Notes under the pieces: model-generated
What the model saw: only the letters and a program-made list of their open reading frames with translations
Told to the model about the DNA's origin: nothing
The model's database searches: none
Program-made: the position numbers and the translations under genes
Assembly (NCBI GenBank): GCA_002297415.1
Contig: DBKZ01000089.1
Location: 1-9,004, forward strand
Source: Ruminococcaceae bacterium UBA737
Lineage (GTDB): Bacteria > Bacillota > Clostridia > Oscillospirales > Acutalibacteraceae
Length of the DNA: 9,004 nucleotides
Direction of reading: 5' to 3'
Shown here: in pieces, positions 1 through 5,034 of the stretch
How positions within the stretch are numbered: position 1 is the stretch's first letter
Layout: the number at the start of each line of letters is the position of its first letter

Positions 1-19
1 CACTTGCTTGACAATCTGC

Positions 20-52
20 CCCTGTCGAGTGTAACGAGACTGAGGGGTATTG
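20..52 (+). repeat. Copy A of a dispersed stem-loop repeat (CTGTC...GACTGAGGGGTATT)
   Basis: The tail GACTGAGGGGTATT is identical to one at 1043-1056, and both copies begin with CTGTCG. The central part differs: here it is AGTGTAACGA with only a weak stem, whereas the copy near 1028-1046 has a perfect 7-bp stem. It therefore looks like a degenerate member of the same intergenic repeat family. No transposase is linked to it. Function is unknown. Confidence 0.6.
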
Positions 53-54
53 TT

Positions 55-82
55 CTAGATGCTAGACGCTAGATATTAGACA
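55..82. repeat. 7-bp tandem repeat, four units (CTAGATG-like)
   Basis: Four consecutive heptamers can be read: CTAGATG, CTAGACG, CTAGATA and TTAGACA. All share the core TAGA followed by three variable bases. It is a short microsatellite-like array in non-coding DNA just after repeat copy A. Short arrays of this kind can vary in copy number by slippage, but that is inference here. Confidence 0.7.
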
Positions 83-86
83 GATG

Positions 87-102
87 TGTGCCTTACGGCA
101 CA
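87..102. other. Small 6-bp hairpin (TGTGCC-ttac-GGCACA)
   Basis: A perfect 6-bp inverted repeat with a 4-nt loop lies about 40 bp past the stop of the minus-strand repressor gene. The minus strand has no U-run after the stem, so it does not read as a normal intrinsic terminator. It may weakly protect or end the repressor transcript. Confidence 0.35.
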
Positions 103-141
103 AAAATTAAATATAAATTTCTTTAAGTATAAAGCTTTTTT

Positions 142-372
142 TCAATGCTTTGGAAATGGCATTTTTTCCGATAACCCCAAAATATAATCCGCGGATACAT
201 TATAAAAGATACATAATGTTTTTAAATGCTCAATCGGCAGCGGGCGCTTGCCGTTTTCATATTCGCTGTAATACTGTTGCGTAGTGCCTAAAAGCTTTGC
301 AATTTCTTTTTGACTCGGCTTAGGCTCCCTGTCTTCTCTTAATTCTTTAATTATCTCATAATATTTCTTCAT
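142..372 (-). CDS. Small XRE-family helix-turn-helix transcriptional regulator
   Basis: A 76-aa protein that is almost entirely one lambda-repressor-like (XRE/HTH_3) DNA-binding domain. The HTH core spans about residues 20-46: QKEIAKLLGTT, then QQYYSEYENGKRPLP, followed by the usual third part (LKTLCIFYNVSADYILGLS, about 50-68). There is no sensor, peptidase or dimerisation domain after it, so it resembles the small repressors of phages, plasmids and toxin-antitoxin-like loci. The start is supported by AGGAGT at 383-388, about 10 nt upstream. It is divergent from the 84-aa gene at 495 and probably represses that gene and itself, because a perfect inverted repeat lies between them near both putative -10 boxes. 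The family assignment is secure; the target and physiological role are inferred. Confidence 0.9.
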   Translation of the reverse strand: MKKYYEIIKELREDREPKPSQKEIAKLLGTTQQYYSEYENGKRPLPIEHLKTLCIFYNVSADYILGLSEKMPFPKH

Positions 373-405
373 AGCTTTTTATACTCCTGTTTGTTGCTTT
401 GAACA

Positions 406-434
406 ATTATATCATACATCATAAATTATGTATT
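406..434 (-). promoter_or_regulatory. Putative promoter of the XRE repressor gene
   Basis: On the minus strand a perfect -10 TATAAT (406-411) lies about 18 bp upstream of the repressor's AGGAGT. The matching -35 position at 17-bp spacing (429-434) reads AATACA, a poor match. Such a weak -35 is compatible with a regulated, autogenous promoter. Confidence 0.5.
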
Positions 435-458
435 GACTTTACACTATATATGATGTAT
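414..458. promoter_or_regulatory. Putative operator: 10-bp perfect inverted repeat between divergent promoters
   Basis: ATACATCATA (414-423) and TATGATGTAT (449-458) are exact reverse complements separated by 25 bp. A third related half-site, ATTATGTAT (426-434), makes an imperfect closer palindrome with the left arm. The right arm overlaps the plus-strand -10 box and the left arm lies next to the minus-strand -10 box. This is the layout expected for binding of the adjacent XRE repressor to both promoters. The repeat is seen directly; binding is inferred. Confidence 0.6.
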
Positions 459-461
459 AAT
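433..461 (+). promoter_or_regulatory. Sigma-A type promoter of the DUF6809-like gene
   Basis: TTGACT (433-438), a 17-bp spacer and TATAAT (456-461): eleven of twelve consensus bases at ideal spacing. The expected start near 468 leaves a leader of about 27 nt to the ATG at 495. The -10 box overlaps the right arm of the inverted repeat, so a bound repressor would block it. Confidence 0.75.
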
Positions 462-494
462 AATTAAAAGTTCAACTCGAAAAAGGAGATAATT

Positions 495-749
495 ATGACT
501 ATACTTGAAAATTTATATTACGGAAATATTGCACCGTTTGAGCGCAAAATAACCGACGGTGAAACGATTGATAAAGCAATTTTTCTTGAAGATAAATTAA
601 AAGCTGAGCTTACACAGAAACAAAAAGCTTTATTTGAAGCATTTGAAAAGGCAGAGTCCGAGGTTTCCTGTGAAGAAGAAGTAAGAGCCTTTACAGCAGG
701 ATTTAAGTTAGGAGTTAGGCTGATAAGAGAGGTATTTGAGGCGGAATAG
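495..749 (+). CDS. Small DUF6809-like hypothetical protein
   Basis: An 84-aa, acidic, helical-looking soluble protein with no signal peptide or membrane segment. The N-terminal LENLYYGNIAPFER (about 4-17) and the C-terminal AFTAGFKLGVRLIREVF (about 65-81) resemble what I recall of DUF6809, a family of small clostridial proteins of unknown function; I could not run a profile search. The middle is charged and likely coiled or helical. A strong AAGGAG at 483-488 sits 6 nt from the ATG, and a near-perfect promoter precedes it. It is divergent from a small XRE repressor, and such pairs are typical of phage or integrated-element remnants. No function can be assigned. An antisense frame at 518-865 is a shadow. 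Confidence 0.75.
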   Translation: MTILENLYYGNIAPFERKITDGETIDKAIFLEDKLKAELTQKQKALFEAFEKAESEVSCEEEVRAFTAGFKLGVRLIREVFEAE

Positions 750-764
750 AAAGGGAAATTTTGC

Positions 765-894
765 CTTCCTCTGACGATGAAGGTGGCACGGCGAAAGCCG
801 TGACGGAAGGAGAGAAAGGCTTTAAATACATTAAAACTTTTGTTTTTCTCTCCCTCAGGCGGCACCGCCGACAGCTCCCTCGTCAGATGGAGCC
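765..894. repeat. Long imperfect inverted repeat (~50-bp arms) made of two stem-loop repeat copies
   Basis: The left arm (about 765-817) and the reverse complement of the right arm (about 844-894) share TCTGACGA near one end and GGAGAGAAA at the other, with about 26 bp between arms. Each arm carries its own stem-loop: CACGGC-gaaa-GCCGTG at 787-802 and GGCGG-ca-CCGCC at 858-869. Inner stems differ while outer flanks are kept. It starts 16 bp past the stop of the 84-aa gene and may also act as its transcript end, although no clear U-run follows on the plus strand. It resembles a non-autonomous palindromic element; no transposase is present. Confidence 0.7.
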
Positions 895-936
895 TCTAAA
901 TGTGCGCCTTCGCCGCTGATATAACCAAACCCTATC

Positions 937-1057
937 GGCTCAGCCTTTCAGGTTGAGCCACTTCCCCTTTCGTCTAAAGGGGAAGCTTTTGGCGCCCTTC
1001 TTATGCGTCAGCATACAGAGGGGAGCTGTCGCGCTTTATGCGCGACTGAGGGGTATT
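937..1057. repeat. Run of stem-loops including repeat copy B
   Basis: Consecutive inverted repeats follow one another: GGCTCAGCCT/AGGTTGAGCC (937-959, one G-T wobble), CTTCCCCTTT/AAAGGGGAAG (961-985, perfect 10 bp), the palindrome GGCGCC (991-996), TATGC/GCATA (1002-1015) and GTCGCGC/GCGCGAC (1028-1046, perfect 7 bp). The last ends in GACTGAGGGGTATT, identical to the tail at 39-52. With 765-894 it fills the gap of about 320 bp between two real genes; no convincing coding frame exists there. Confidence 0.7.
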
Positions 1058-1072
1058 CTTTATTATTATAAT

Positions 1073-1936
1073 TTATCCCTTATCGCCTATTATTTTATTA
1101 TAATAATCCTTCATTGTTTTAGCGTCCTCAGCCTGAGTGCCTGCGGATTCGCAAATAAATGTCGGAGAACAGCCGTATTTGACTGTAAGCTCCATAACAG
1201 GCTCAAAATCGGGACCGAAAACAGTATCTTCAAATGTAAGGTGACGTTTTTCACCGCCTGCGGTATACTCGATTTTAGAAAAATGGGAATGAAAGCTTTT
1301 GAGCCTTTCCTCACCAAGCTTATTTTTTATGGTTAAAAATACGGTTTCATAATCGGAAAGGGCTTTAAAATATCCCTGATCCCTTGCATTGAGATGCCCG
1401 AAATCTATGCAGGGAATAAGGCGCTCGTCAAGCGAGCAAAGAGCCATAACCTCTTCTAAATTTCCGAGCTGATTTACCTTTCCCATGGTTTCGGGGCATA
1501 TATGTATGTTAGAAAGTCCTGCGTTATCAAGAGCCGAAACAGCCTTTTTCATTGTATCCATTGCAAGGTCTAAGGCCTCACCCCTGCTTATTTTTCCGCA
1601 GGAGCCTGTATGAACGACAATTCGGTTTCCGCCCATTGCGTTTACCGCCTCGGCGCTTTTTAAAATATAGTTTACCGAATTATTTCTCTTTTCTTCCTCC
1701 AAAGAGGACATTGAAATATAATAGGGCGCATGAAGAGAAAGAGTTATACCCGAATTTTTCGCCGTTTGCCCCAATTCCTTAGCCTTTTCAAGGCCTATAT
1801 TTACTCCTCTTCCGCACTGATATTCATAGGTATCAAGTCCCATTTTTACAACATATTCGGGAATTTGAAGGCTATGCTTATAGCCCATTTTCGAAAAGCT
1901 TTCGGAATTTCCGGCAGGACCGAACTTAGCAGACAT
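1073..1936 (-). CDS. Endonuclease IV-like TIM-barrel protein (AP endonuclease family 2 fold)
   Basis: A 287-aa xylose-isomerase-like TIM barrel related to deoxyribonuclease IV (Nfo), which cuts at abasic sites in base excision repair using three zinc ions. Motifs in order match Nfo: LHAPYYIS (H69), VVHTGSCGK (H109), CPETMGKV (E149), CIDFGHLNA (D178, H181), SFHSHFSK (H216), KRHLTFE (H232) and FICESAG (E263). The position equivalent to Nfo Asp229, within its Asp-x-His, is unclear: this protein has EKRH, so Glu229 would have to serve or one metal ligand is changed. The usual HPGxH and HxNDxK wording is also altered. I chose the ATG at 1936 because AGGTG lies 6 nt before it; a GTG at 1945 lies within that ribosome binding site. 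It follows yqeG by 12 bp and is probably cotranscribed. It could be true Nfo or a divergent paralogue with another sugar or DNA substrate. Confidence 0.8.
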   Translation of the reverse strand: MSAKFGPAGNSESFSKMGYKHSLQIPEYVVKMGLDTYEYQCGRGVNIGLEKAKELGQTAKNSGITLSLHAPYYISMSSLEEEKRNNSVNYILKSAEAVNAMGGNRIVVHTGSCGKISRGEALDLAMDTMKKAVSALDNAGLSNIHICPETMGKVNQLGNLEEVMALCSLDERLIPCIDFGHLNARDQGYFKALSDYETVFLTIKNKLGEERLKSFHSHFSKIEYTAGGEKRHLTFEDTVFGPDFEPVMELTVKYGCSPTFICESAGTQAEDAKTMKDYYNKIIGDKG

Positions 1937-1948
1937 AAATATCACCTC

Positions 1949-2446
1949 TTAATAAAGATCCTTTATTTTATATACCTTATATACAATTTTTTCAAGCTTT
2001 CTTTTAAAGCGAAATCTTGCGGACGATTCAGGCTTAATGGGCGTTAAAAGAATTGTTTTAAGACCCGAAGAATTTCCGCCTAAAACATCGGTGAAAATTT
2101 GGTCGCCCACAATCGCCGTTTCCCTTTTTTTCGCATTTAAAAGCTTCACGCCGCGGAAAAATCCGAAGCAAAGCGGCTTTAAGGCAAGACTAATATAATC
2201 AAGCCCGATTTTTTCCGCAAACGGCTTAACTCTTTTTTCTTTCGAATTTGAAAGAAGCGAAAGCTTTATTCCGCTTTTTTTCATATTATCAAGCCAAGCC
2301 TCCAACCCGTCGGTCAGAACCATGCCGTGGTGGGTTGAAAGAGTGTTGTCAACATCGAGCAAAAGAGCCTTTATTCCGTAGCTTTCAAGGAGCTGGGGCG
2401 TTATATCGGTGACTCTTTTTAGTTTTATATCCGGCTTTAACAGCAT
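1949..2446 (-). CDS. yqeG: YqeG-family HAD-IIIA phosphatase
   Basis: A 165-aa haloacid dehalogenase-superfamily protein of the YqeG group, of normal length. Motif I is LLLDVDNTL (Asp31 nucleophile, Asp33, Thr35), motif II LLSNS (Ser66), motif III LKP (Lys90), and motif IV VGDQIFTDVLGGN (Asp115, Asp120). Family members are Mg-dependent phosphatases; some relatives dephosphorylate phosphatidylglycerophosphate, but the bacterial YqeG substrate is not settled. The C-terminus is basic (RFRFKRKLEK). The start is supported by AGGAGT at 2452-2457. It lies between rpsU and the TIM-barrel gene on the same strand. The ribosome binding site directly follows the rpsU terminator's U-run, leaving no room for a private promoter. 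Confidence 0.92.
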   Translation of the reverse strand: MLLKPDIKLKRVTDITPQLLESYGIKALLLDVDNTLSTHHGMVLTDGLEAWLDNMKKSGIKLSLLSNSKEKRVKPFAEKIGLDYISLALKPLCFGFFRGVKLLNAKKRETAIVGDQIFTDVLGGNSSGLKTILLTPIKPESSARFRFKRKLEKIVYKVYKIKDLY

Positions 2447-2455
2447 TTAATACTC

Positions 2456-2490
2456 CTAAAACAAAAGGCGGTTGAAAACCAACCGCCTTT
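2456..2490 (-). terminator. Intrinsic terminator after rpsU
   Basis: AAAGGCGGTTG and CAACCGCCTTT form a perfect 11-bp stem (2464-2474 with 2480-2490) and a 5-nt loop. On the minus strand the stem is followed by TTTTGTTTT and then at once by the yqeG AGGAGT. It ends rpsU transcripts while some read-through must reach yqeG. Flanking A- and T-runs also give it some bidirectional character. Confidence 0.85.
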
Positions 2491-2500
2491 TTCTTTTTAA

Positions 2501-2677
2501 TTAGCGAAACTTTCTCTTGCGAGCAGCTTCTGATTTTTTCTTGCGCTTTACAGAGGGCTTCTCATAATGCTCTCTCTTGCGGACTTCCTGAATTACACCG
2601 TCCTTAGCGGTCTGGCGCTTAAAGCGACGCAGAGCATTATCAAGAGATTCATTTTCTTTTAATTTTACCTGACTCAT
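2501..2677 (-). CDS. rpsU: 30S ribosomal protein S21
   Basis: The 58-aa protein beginning MSQVKLKENESLDNALRRF is bS21, a small basic protein of the 30S subunit platform near the anti-Shine-Dalgarno end of 16S rRNA that aids translation initiation. Length and the Arg/Lys-rich C-terminus (KRKKKSEAARKRKFR) are standard. A second ATG two codons upstream (2681-2683) lies within one base of the strong GGAGGGAGGG ribosome binding site and is unlikely to be used; the chosen ATG has 7-nt spacing. It has a strong promoter about 80 bp upstream and its own terminator. The rpsU-yqeG order supports the identification of both genes. Confidence 0.97.
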   Translation of the reverse strand: MSQVKLKENESLDNALRRFKRQTAKDGVIQEVRKREHYEKPSVKRKKKSEAARKRKFR

Positions 2678-2729
2678 TAACATTCCCTCCCTCCGCAGAA
2701 TTGCAGGGGTTTATACTTTCACAAAAGCT

Positions 2730-2759
2730 ATTATACTATAATCTTTATACCAATGTCAA
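2730..2759 (-). promoter_or_regulatory. Promoter of rpsU
   Basis: On the minus strand TTGACA (2754-2759) and TATAAT (2730-2735) are both perfect consensus, with an 18-bp spacer. The predicted start near 2723 gives a leader of about 45 nt ending in GGAGGGAGGG. This fits strong expression of a ribosomal protein. Confidence 0.85.
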
Positions 2760-2910
2760 GAGTAATTTTTATATCTTTAAGATTTGCTGTGTTAAAATGA
2801 TGTGACCCAATAAAAAGAGAAGTTAGCTTCCAAATACGGTATAATGATTTCACATCAAAACAAATACCGAAATATATTCTATTTTGCGATTTCATTCCGA
2901 AACAGCTGTC
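2760..2910. other. AT-rich intergenic stretch without a recognisable gene
   Basis: About 150 bp between the rpsU promoter and the GH31 remnant. The only structure I see is CGGTAT (2837-2842) with ATACCG (2864-2869), a 6-bp inverted repeat. No open frame, tRNA or complete promoter is supported. It could be debris of the same rearrangement that truncated the neighbouring glycosidase. Confidence 0.4.
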
Positions 2911-3201
2911 TTATTTTATTTTTTTAAAAAACGGCAAATCTTCTATTGTTACCTTAATTTTTATTTTGTTGCCGCCGACATAGTTTTCTCCGTTCCAAGA
3001 CACCCAATCCCCCTGCGGAAGATATATTTCTTTAATACCTTTTTTTGTAATCGGCGACACAAGCAGTTCATCCGAAAGCATAAATGAGTCTTTTTCGGAT
3101 AAATCCGCCTCAGAATCATAATATCCGACAGGCGCTATTACCGGCAGTTTATTTTTCATACATTTTTTAATAAGGTTTGATATATTTTCCGCTATCTTCA
3201 T
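2911..3201 (-). pseudogene. C-terminal remnant of a GH31 family glycosidase
   Basis: A 96-aa frame matching only the end of a glycoside hydrolase family 31 protein (alpha-glucosidase/alpha-xylosidase type). The segment LPVIAPVGYYDSEA (about 19-32) fits the end of the barrel, and DSFMLSDELLVSP (38-50), IKEIYLPQGDWVSWNGENY (56-74) and DLPFFKK (88-94) fit the beta-domain that follows. GH31 enzymes are usually 650-800 aa, so the catalytic barrel with nucleophile and acid/base is absent. The frame stays open to 3255 but meets a stop at 3256-3258 without recognisable homology, and the ATG at 3201 has no ribosome binding site. A terminator at 3281-3307 sits just upstream. I read it as a decayed gene; its original substrate cannot be told. 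Confidence 0.7.
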
Positions 3202-3280
3202 GCATCCATGCCGCTTTACATCACAGATACCAGAAAAGGTGTCGCGACCAAGTATTTAACCGAGCCGAAAACGGCATAAC

Positions 3281-3307
3281 AAAAAGGAGCAGGCGAAAAC
3301 CTGCTCC
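3281..3307 (-). terminator. Second of two tandem terminators downstream of tRNA-Leu
   Basis: On the minus strand GGAGCAGG, a 6-nt loop and CCTGCTCC form a perfect 8-bp GC-rich stem (3286-3293 with 3300-3307), followed directly by TTTTT. It is a classic intrinsic terminator, about 70 bp past the tRNA end, and backs up the hairpin at 3330-3375. Confidence 0.85.
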
Positions 3308-3329
3308 GTATATAAAACCGTATCAGAAT

Positions 3330-3375
3330 AAAAAATCGAGTATTCATAAAGTCAAATCCCTAATGAATACTCGAT
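3330..3375 (-). terminator. First terminator, directly after tRNA-Leu
   Basis: ATCGAGTATTCA and TGAATACTCGAT (3364-3375 with 3335-3346) form a perfect 12-bp stem with a 17-nt loop. On the minus strand the stem is followed by TTTTT. It begins one base past the encoded CCA of the tRNA. The long loop is unusual, but the stem is strong. Confidence 0.75.
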
Positions 3376-3376
3376 A

Positions 3377-3460
3377 TGGTGCGAGTGATGGGACTTGAAC
3401 CCATACGTCAAAGACACACGCCCCTCAAACGTGCCTGTCTGCCTATTCCAGCACACTCGC
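3377..3460 (-). tRNA. tRNA-Leu (anticodon GAG)
   Basis: A complete cloverleaf on the minus strand: acceptor GCGAGTG with CACTCGC, a D-arm including GGAATAGGCAGAC, anticodon stem CACGT/GCGTG around loop TTGAGGG (anticodon GAG), a long variable arm with a GTC-TTT-GAC hairpin typical of class II leucine tRNAs, T-arm ATGGG-TTCAAGT-CCCAT, discriminator A, and an encoded CCA (3377-3379). It decodes CUC/CUU leucine codons. It has a perfect promoter upstream and tandem terminators downstream. Confidence 0.96.
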
Positions 3461-3465
3461 ATTTT

Positions 3466-3489
3466 CAAGCGCTTTAAATATCGCGCTTG
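3466..3489. other. Palindrome at the tRNA-Leu transcription start (CAAGCGC/GCGCTTG)
   Basis: A perfect 7-bp GC-rich inverted repeat (3466-3472 with 3483-3489) with a 10-bp AT-rich centre lies between the -10 box and the mature tRNA. The expected start near 3486 falls inside one arm, so only part would be transcribed. It may be a DNA-level site or a leader processing feature. Confidence 0.5.
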
Positions 3490-3492
3490 ATT

Positions 3493-3521
3493 ATTATATC
3501 ATTATGAAATGATATTGTCAA
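3493..3521 (-). promoter_or_regulatory. Consensus promoter of tRNA-Leu
   Basis: On the minus strand TTGACA (3516-3521), a 17-bp spacer and TATAAT (3493-3498) match consensus at all twelve positions. The -35 box begins 18 bp past the rhaB stop codon. Confidence 0.9.
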
Positions 3522-3539
3522 TAAAAACTTTTAATTTTT

Positions 3540-5003
3540 TCAAAGGATTTTTTTATAGTCCTCGTAAGCCTTATTCCACTCTTCGGTATTTTCGGGTATA
3601 TACTCTTTAAGGTCGGTGGAATTTGCAACGGTTTTTCTTATCTCCTTAAAGTCCGAAATCTCGCCGAGAGCATAAAATGCGACGGCAATATTGCCCATAA
3701 CGGTCGCCTCGGTAGGTCCTGCAAGAACGGTTGCTCCCGTTGCGTCGGCAGTAAGGCGACAAAGAAGCGTATCCTTAATTCCTCCGCCGAGAATATTGAT
3801 TGATTTATAATCTCTCTTGGTAAAATCCGAAAGCATATTATATGTATGCTTATATTTCATAGCAAGGCTCTGATAAATACAGCGCATGATCTCGCCGCGG
3901 TTTTTCGGAACATACTGACCTGTTTTTTCGCAGAATTCCAAAACTCTTTTCGGAAGATTTCCCGCGGTTTCAAACATCGGGTCGTCAACATTTATAAAGC
4001 ATTTAAAGGGCTCGCTTGCAAGGGCTTCCTTTTCAAGCGTATCAAATCCGACCTCTGTTCCCTCTCTTCTCCACTGTCTGCGCGACTCCTGAATAAGCCA
4101 GAGCCCCATAATGTTTTTAAGAAATCTTATTGTTCCGTCAAATCCGCCCTCGTTTGTAAAGTCAGCCTTATAAGCCTCATCAGAAAGGAAAGGAATTTTG
4201 CTTTCAATTCCGAAAAGGCTCCATGTTCCGCAGCTGATATAAACGAAATCATCGGTTGAAGAAGGCGTTGCGGCAACGGCGGAGGCGGTATCATGAGAGC
4301 AGACCGCAACTACGTGAACCTTTTTACAGCCAAGTTCGGTGCAGATATCGTCGCTTAAGTAACCGTAAACACTGCCCGATTTAACTATCGGAGCAAAAAG
4401 GTTTTTATCAAGCCCCAATTTTTCGATAAGCTCAAAATCCCAATCCTTCGTATTAGGATTCAAAAGATTTGAGGTGGAAGCAATGCTTGCCTCCTCTTTC
4501 ATTTCGCCTGTTAAGAAATACGCGAAAAGATCAGGCATCATTAAAAATTTATCCGCCTGAGCCAAAAGCTCGGGTTCATTATATTTAAGATACATAAGCT
4601 GATAAATTGTATTAAAATGCATAAACTGCATTCCAGCGCGGTGATAAAGGTCCTCTTTTGAGATTATTTCGTCGAAAATCCTTTCGGGAATTCCCTTTGT
4701 TCTCTGATCCCTGTAATGGAAGGGATTTCCGATAAGCTCGCCTTTTTTATTTATAAGACCGAAATCAACTCCCCAAGTGTCGATACCGATAGCGTCAAAT
4801 CCGCCGGCGTTTACAGCCTTTGTAATACCTGTTTTTATTTCAAAGAAAAGTCTTAAAACATCCCAGTACATTCTGCCGTTAACCGTAACGGGGTCATTTG
4901 AAAAGCGGTGGATTTCCGTCATTTCAATCTTACCGTTTTCAAAGCTTGCAAGCATTGCTCTTCCGCTTGAAGCGCCGAAATCAAAAGATAAAACCTTTTT
5001 CAT
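3540..5003 (-). CDS. rhaB: Rhamnulokinase
   Basis: A 487-aa FGGY-family sugar kinase of normal RhaB length that phosphorylates L-rhamnulose to L-rhamnulose 1-phosphate with ATP in the cytoplasm, the second step of L-rhamnose catabolism. Visible features: phosphate-binding VLSFDFGASSGR (4-15), substrate-region GIDTWGVDFGLI (73-84) and YRDQRT (97-102), catalytic base Asp238 in CSHDTA (equivalent to E. coli RhaB Asp237), SCGTWSLFG (257-265), and the ATP-site ILGGGIKDTLLCR (404-416). The start is supported by AAAGGAG about 11 nt upstream. rhaA, rhaD and a transporter are not in the window, so it is an orphan here. A close FGGY relative such as fuculokinase is possible but less likely given the RhaB-like GASSGR and HDTA contexts. 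Confidence 0.92.
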   Translation of the reverse strand: MKKVLSFDFGASSGRAMLASFENGKIEMTEIHRFSNDPVTVNGRMYWDVLRLFFEIKTGITKAVNAGGFDAIGIDTWGVDFGLINKKGELIGNPFHYRDQRTKGIPERIFDEIISKEDLYHRAGMQFMHFNTIYQLMYLKYNEPELLAQADKFLMMPDLFAYFLTGEMKEEASIASTSNLLNPNTKDWDFELIEKLGLDKNLFAPIVKSGSVYGYLSDDICTELGCKKVHVVAVCSHDTASAVAATPSSTDDFVYISCGTWSLFGIESKIPFLSDEAYKADFTNEGGFDGTIRFLKNIMGLWLIQESRRQWRREGTEVGFDTLEKEALASEPFKCFINVDDPMFETAGNLPKRVLEFCEKTGQYVPKNRGEIMRCIYQSLAMKYKHTYNMLSDFTKRDYKSINILGGGIKDTLLCRLTADATGATVLAGPTEATVMGNIAVAFYALGEISDFKEIRKTVANSTDLKEYIPENTEEWNKAYEDYKKIL

Positions 5004-5034
5004 AAGATAAAGCTCCTTTAAAAATTTAACATCT

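Noticed and set aside
518..865. Minus-strand open frame of 115 codons opposite the DUF6809-like gene
   Set aside because: It starts inside a repeat arm, lacks a ribosome binding site and overlaps a gene with its own promoter and Shine-Dalgarno sequence.
20..1057. CRISPR array
   Set aside because: The repeats are few, unevenly spaced, in both orientations and differ in their centres; there are no regular spacers and no cas genes.
953..1336. Open frame of 127 codons on the plus strand
   Set aside because: It runs from the hairpin repeats into the antisense of the TIM-barrel gene, has no ribosome binding site and gives a composition unlike a protein of this organism.
1937..1945. GTG start for the TIM-barrel protein three codons upstream
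   Set aside because: The GTG is part of the AGAGGTGAT ribosome binding site for the ATG at 1936.
1730..2047. Plus-strand open frame across the yqeG/TIM-barrel junction
   Set aside because: It is antisense to two well-supported genes and has no initiation signals.
2780..2870. Possible end of an insertion sequence in the AT-rich gap
   Set aside because: Only a 6-bp inverted repeat is visible; there is no matching far end, target duplication or transposase frame.
3846..4259. Plus-strand open frame inside rhaB
   Set aside because: A shadow of a conserved kinase gene with all motifs in the other strand's frame.
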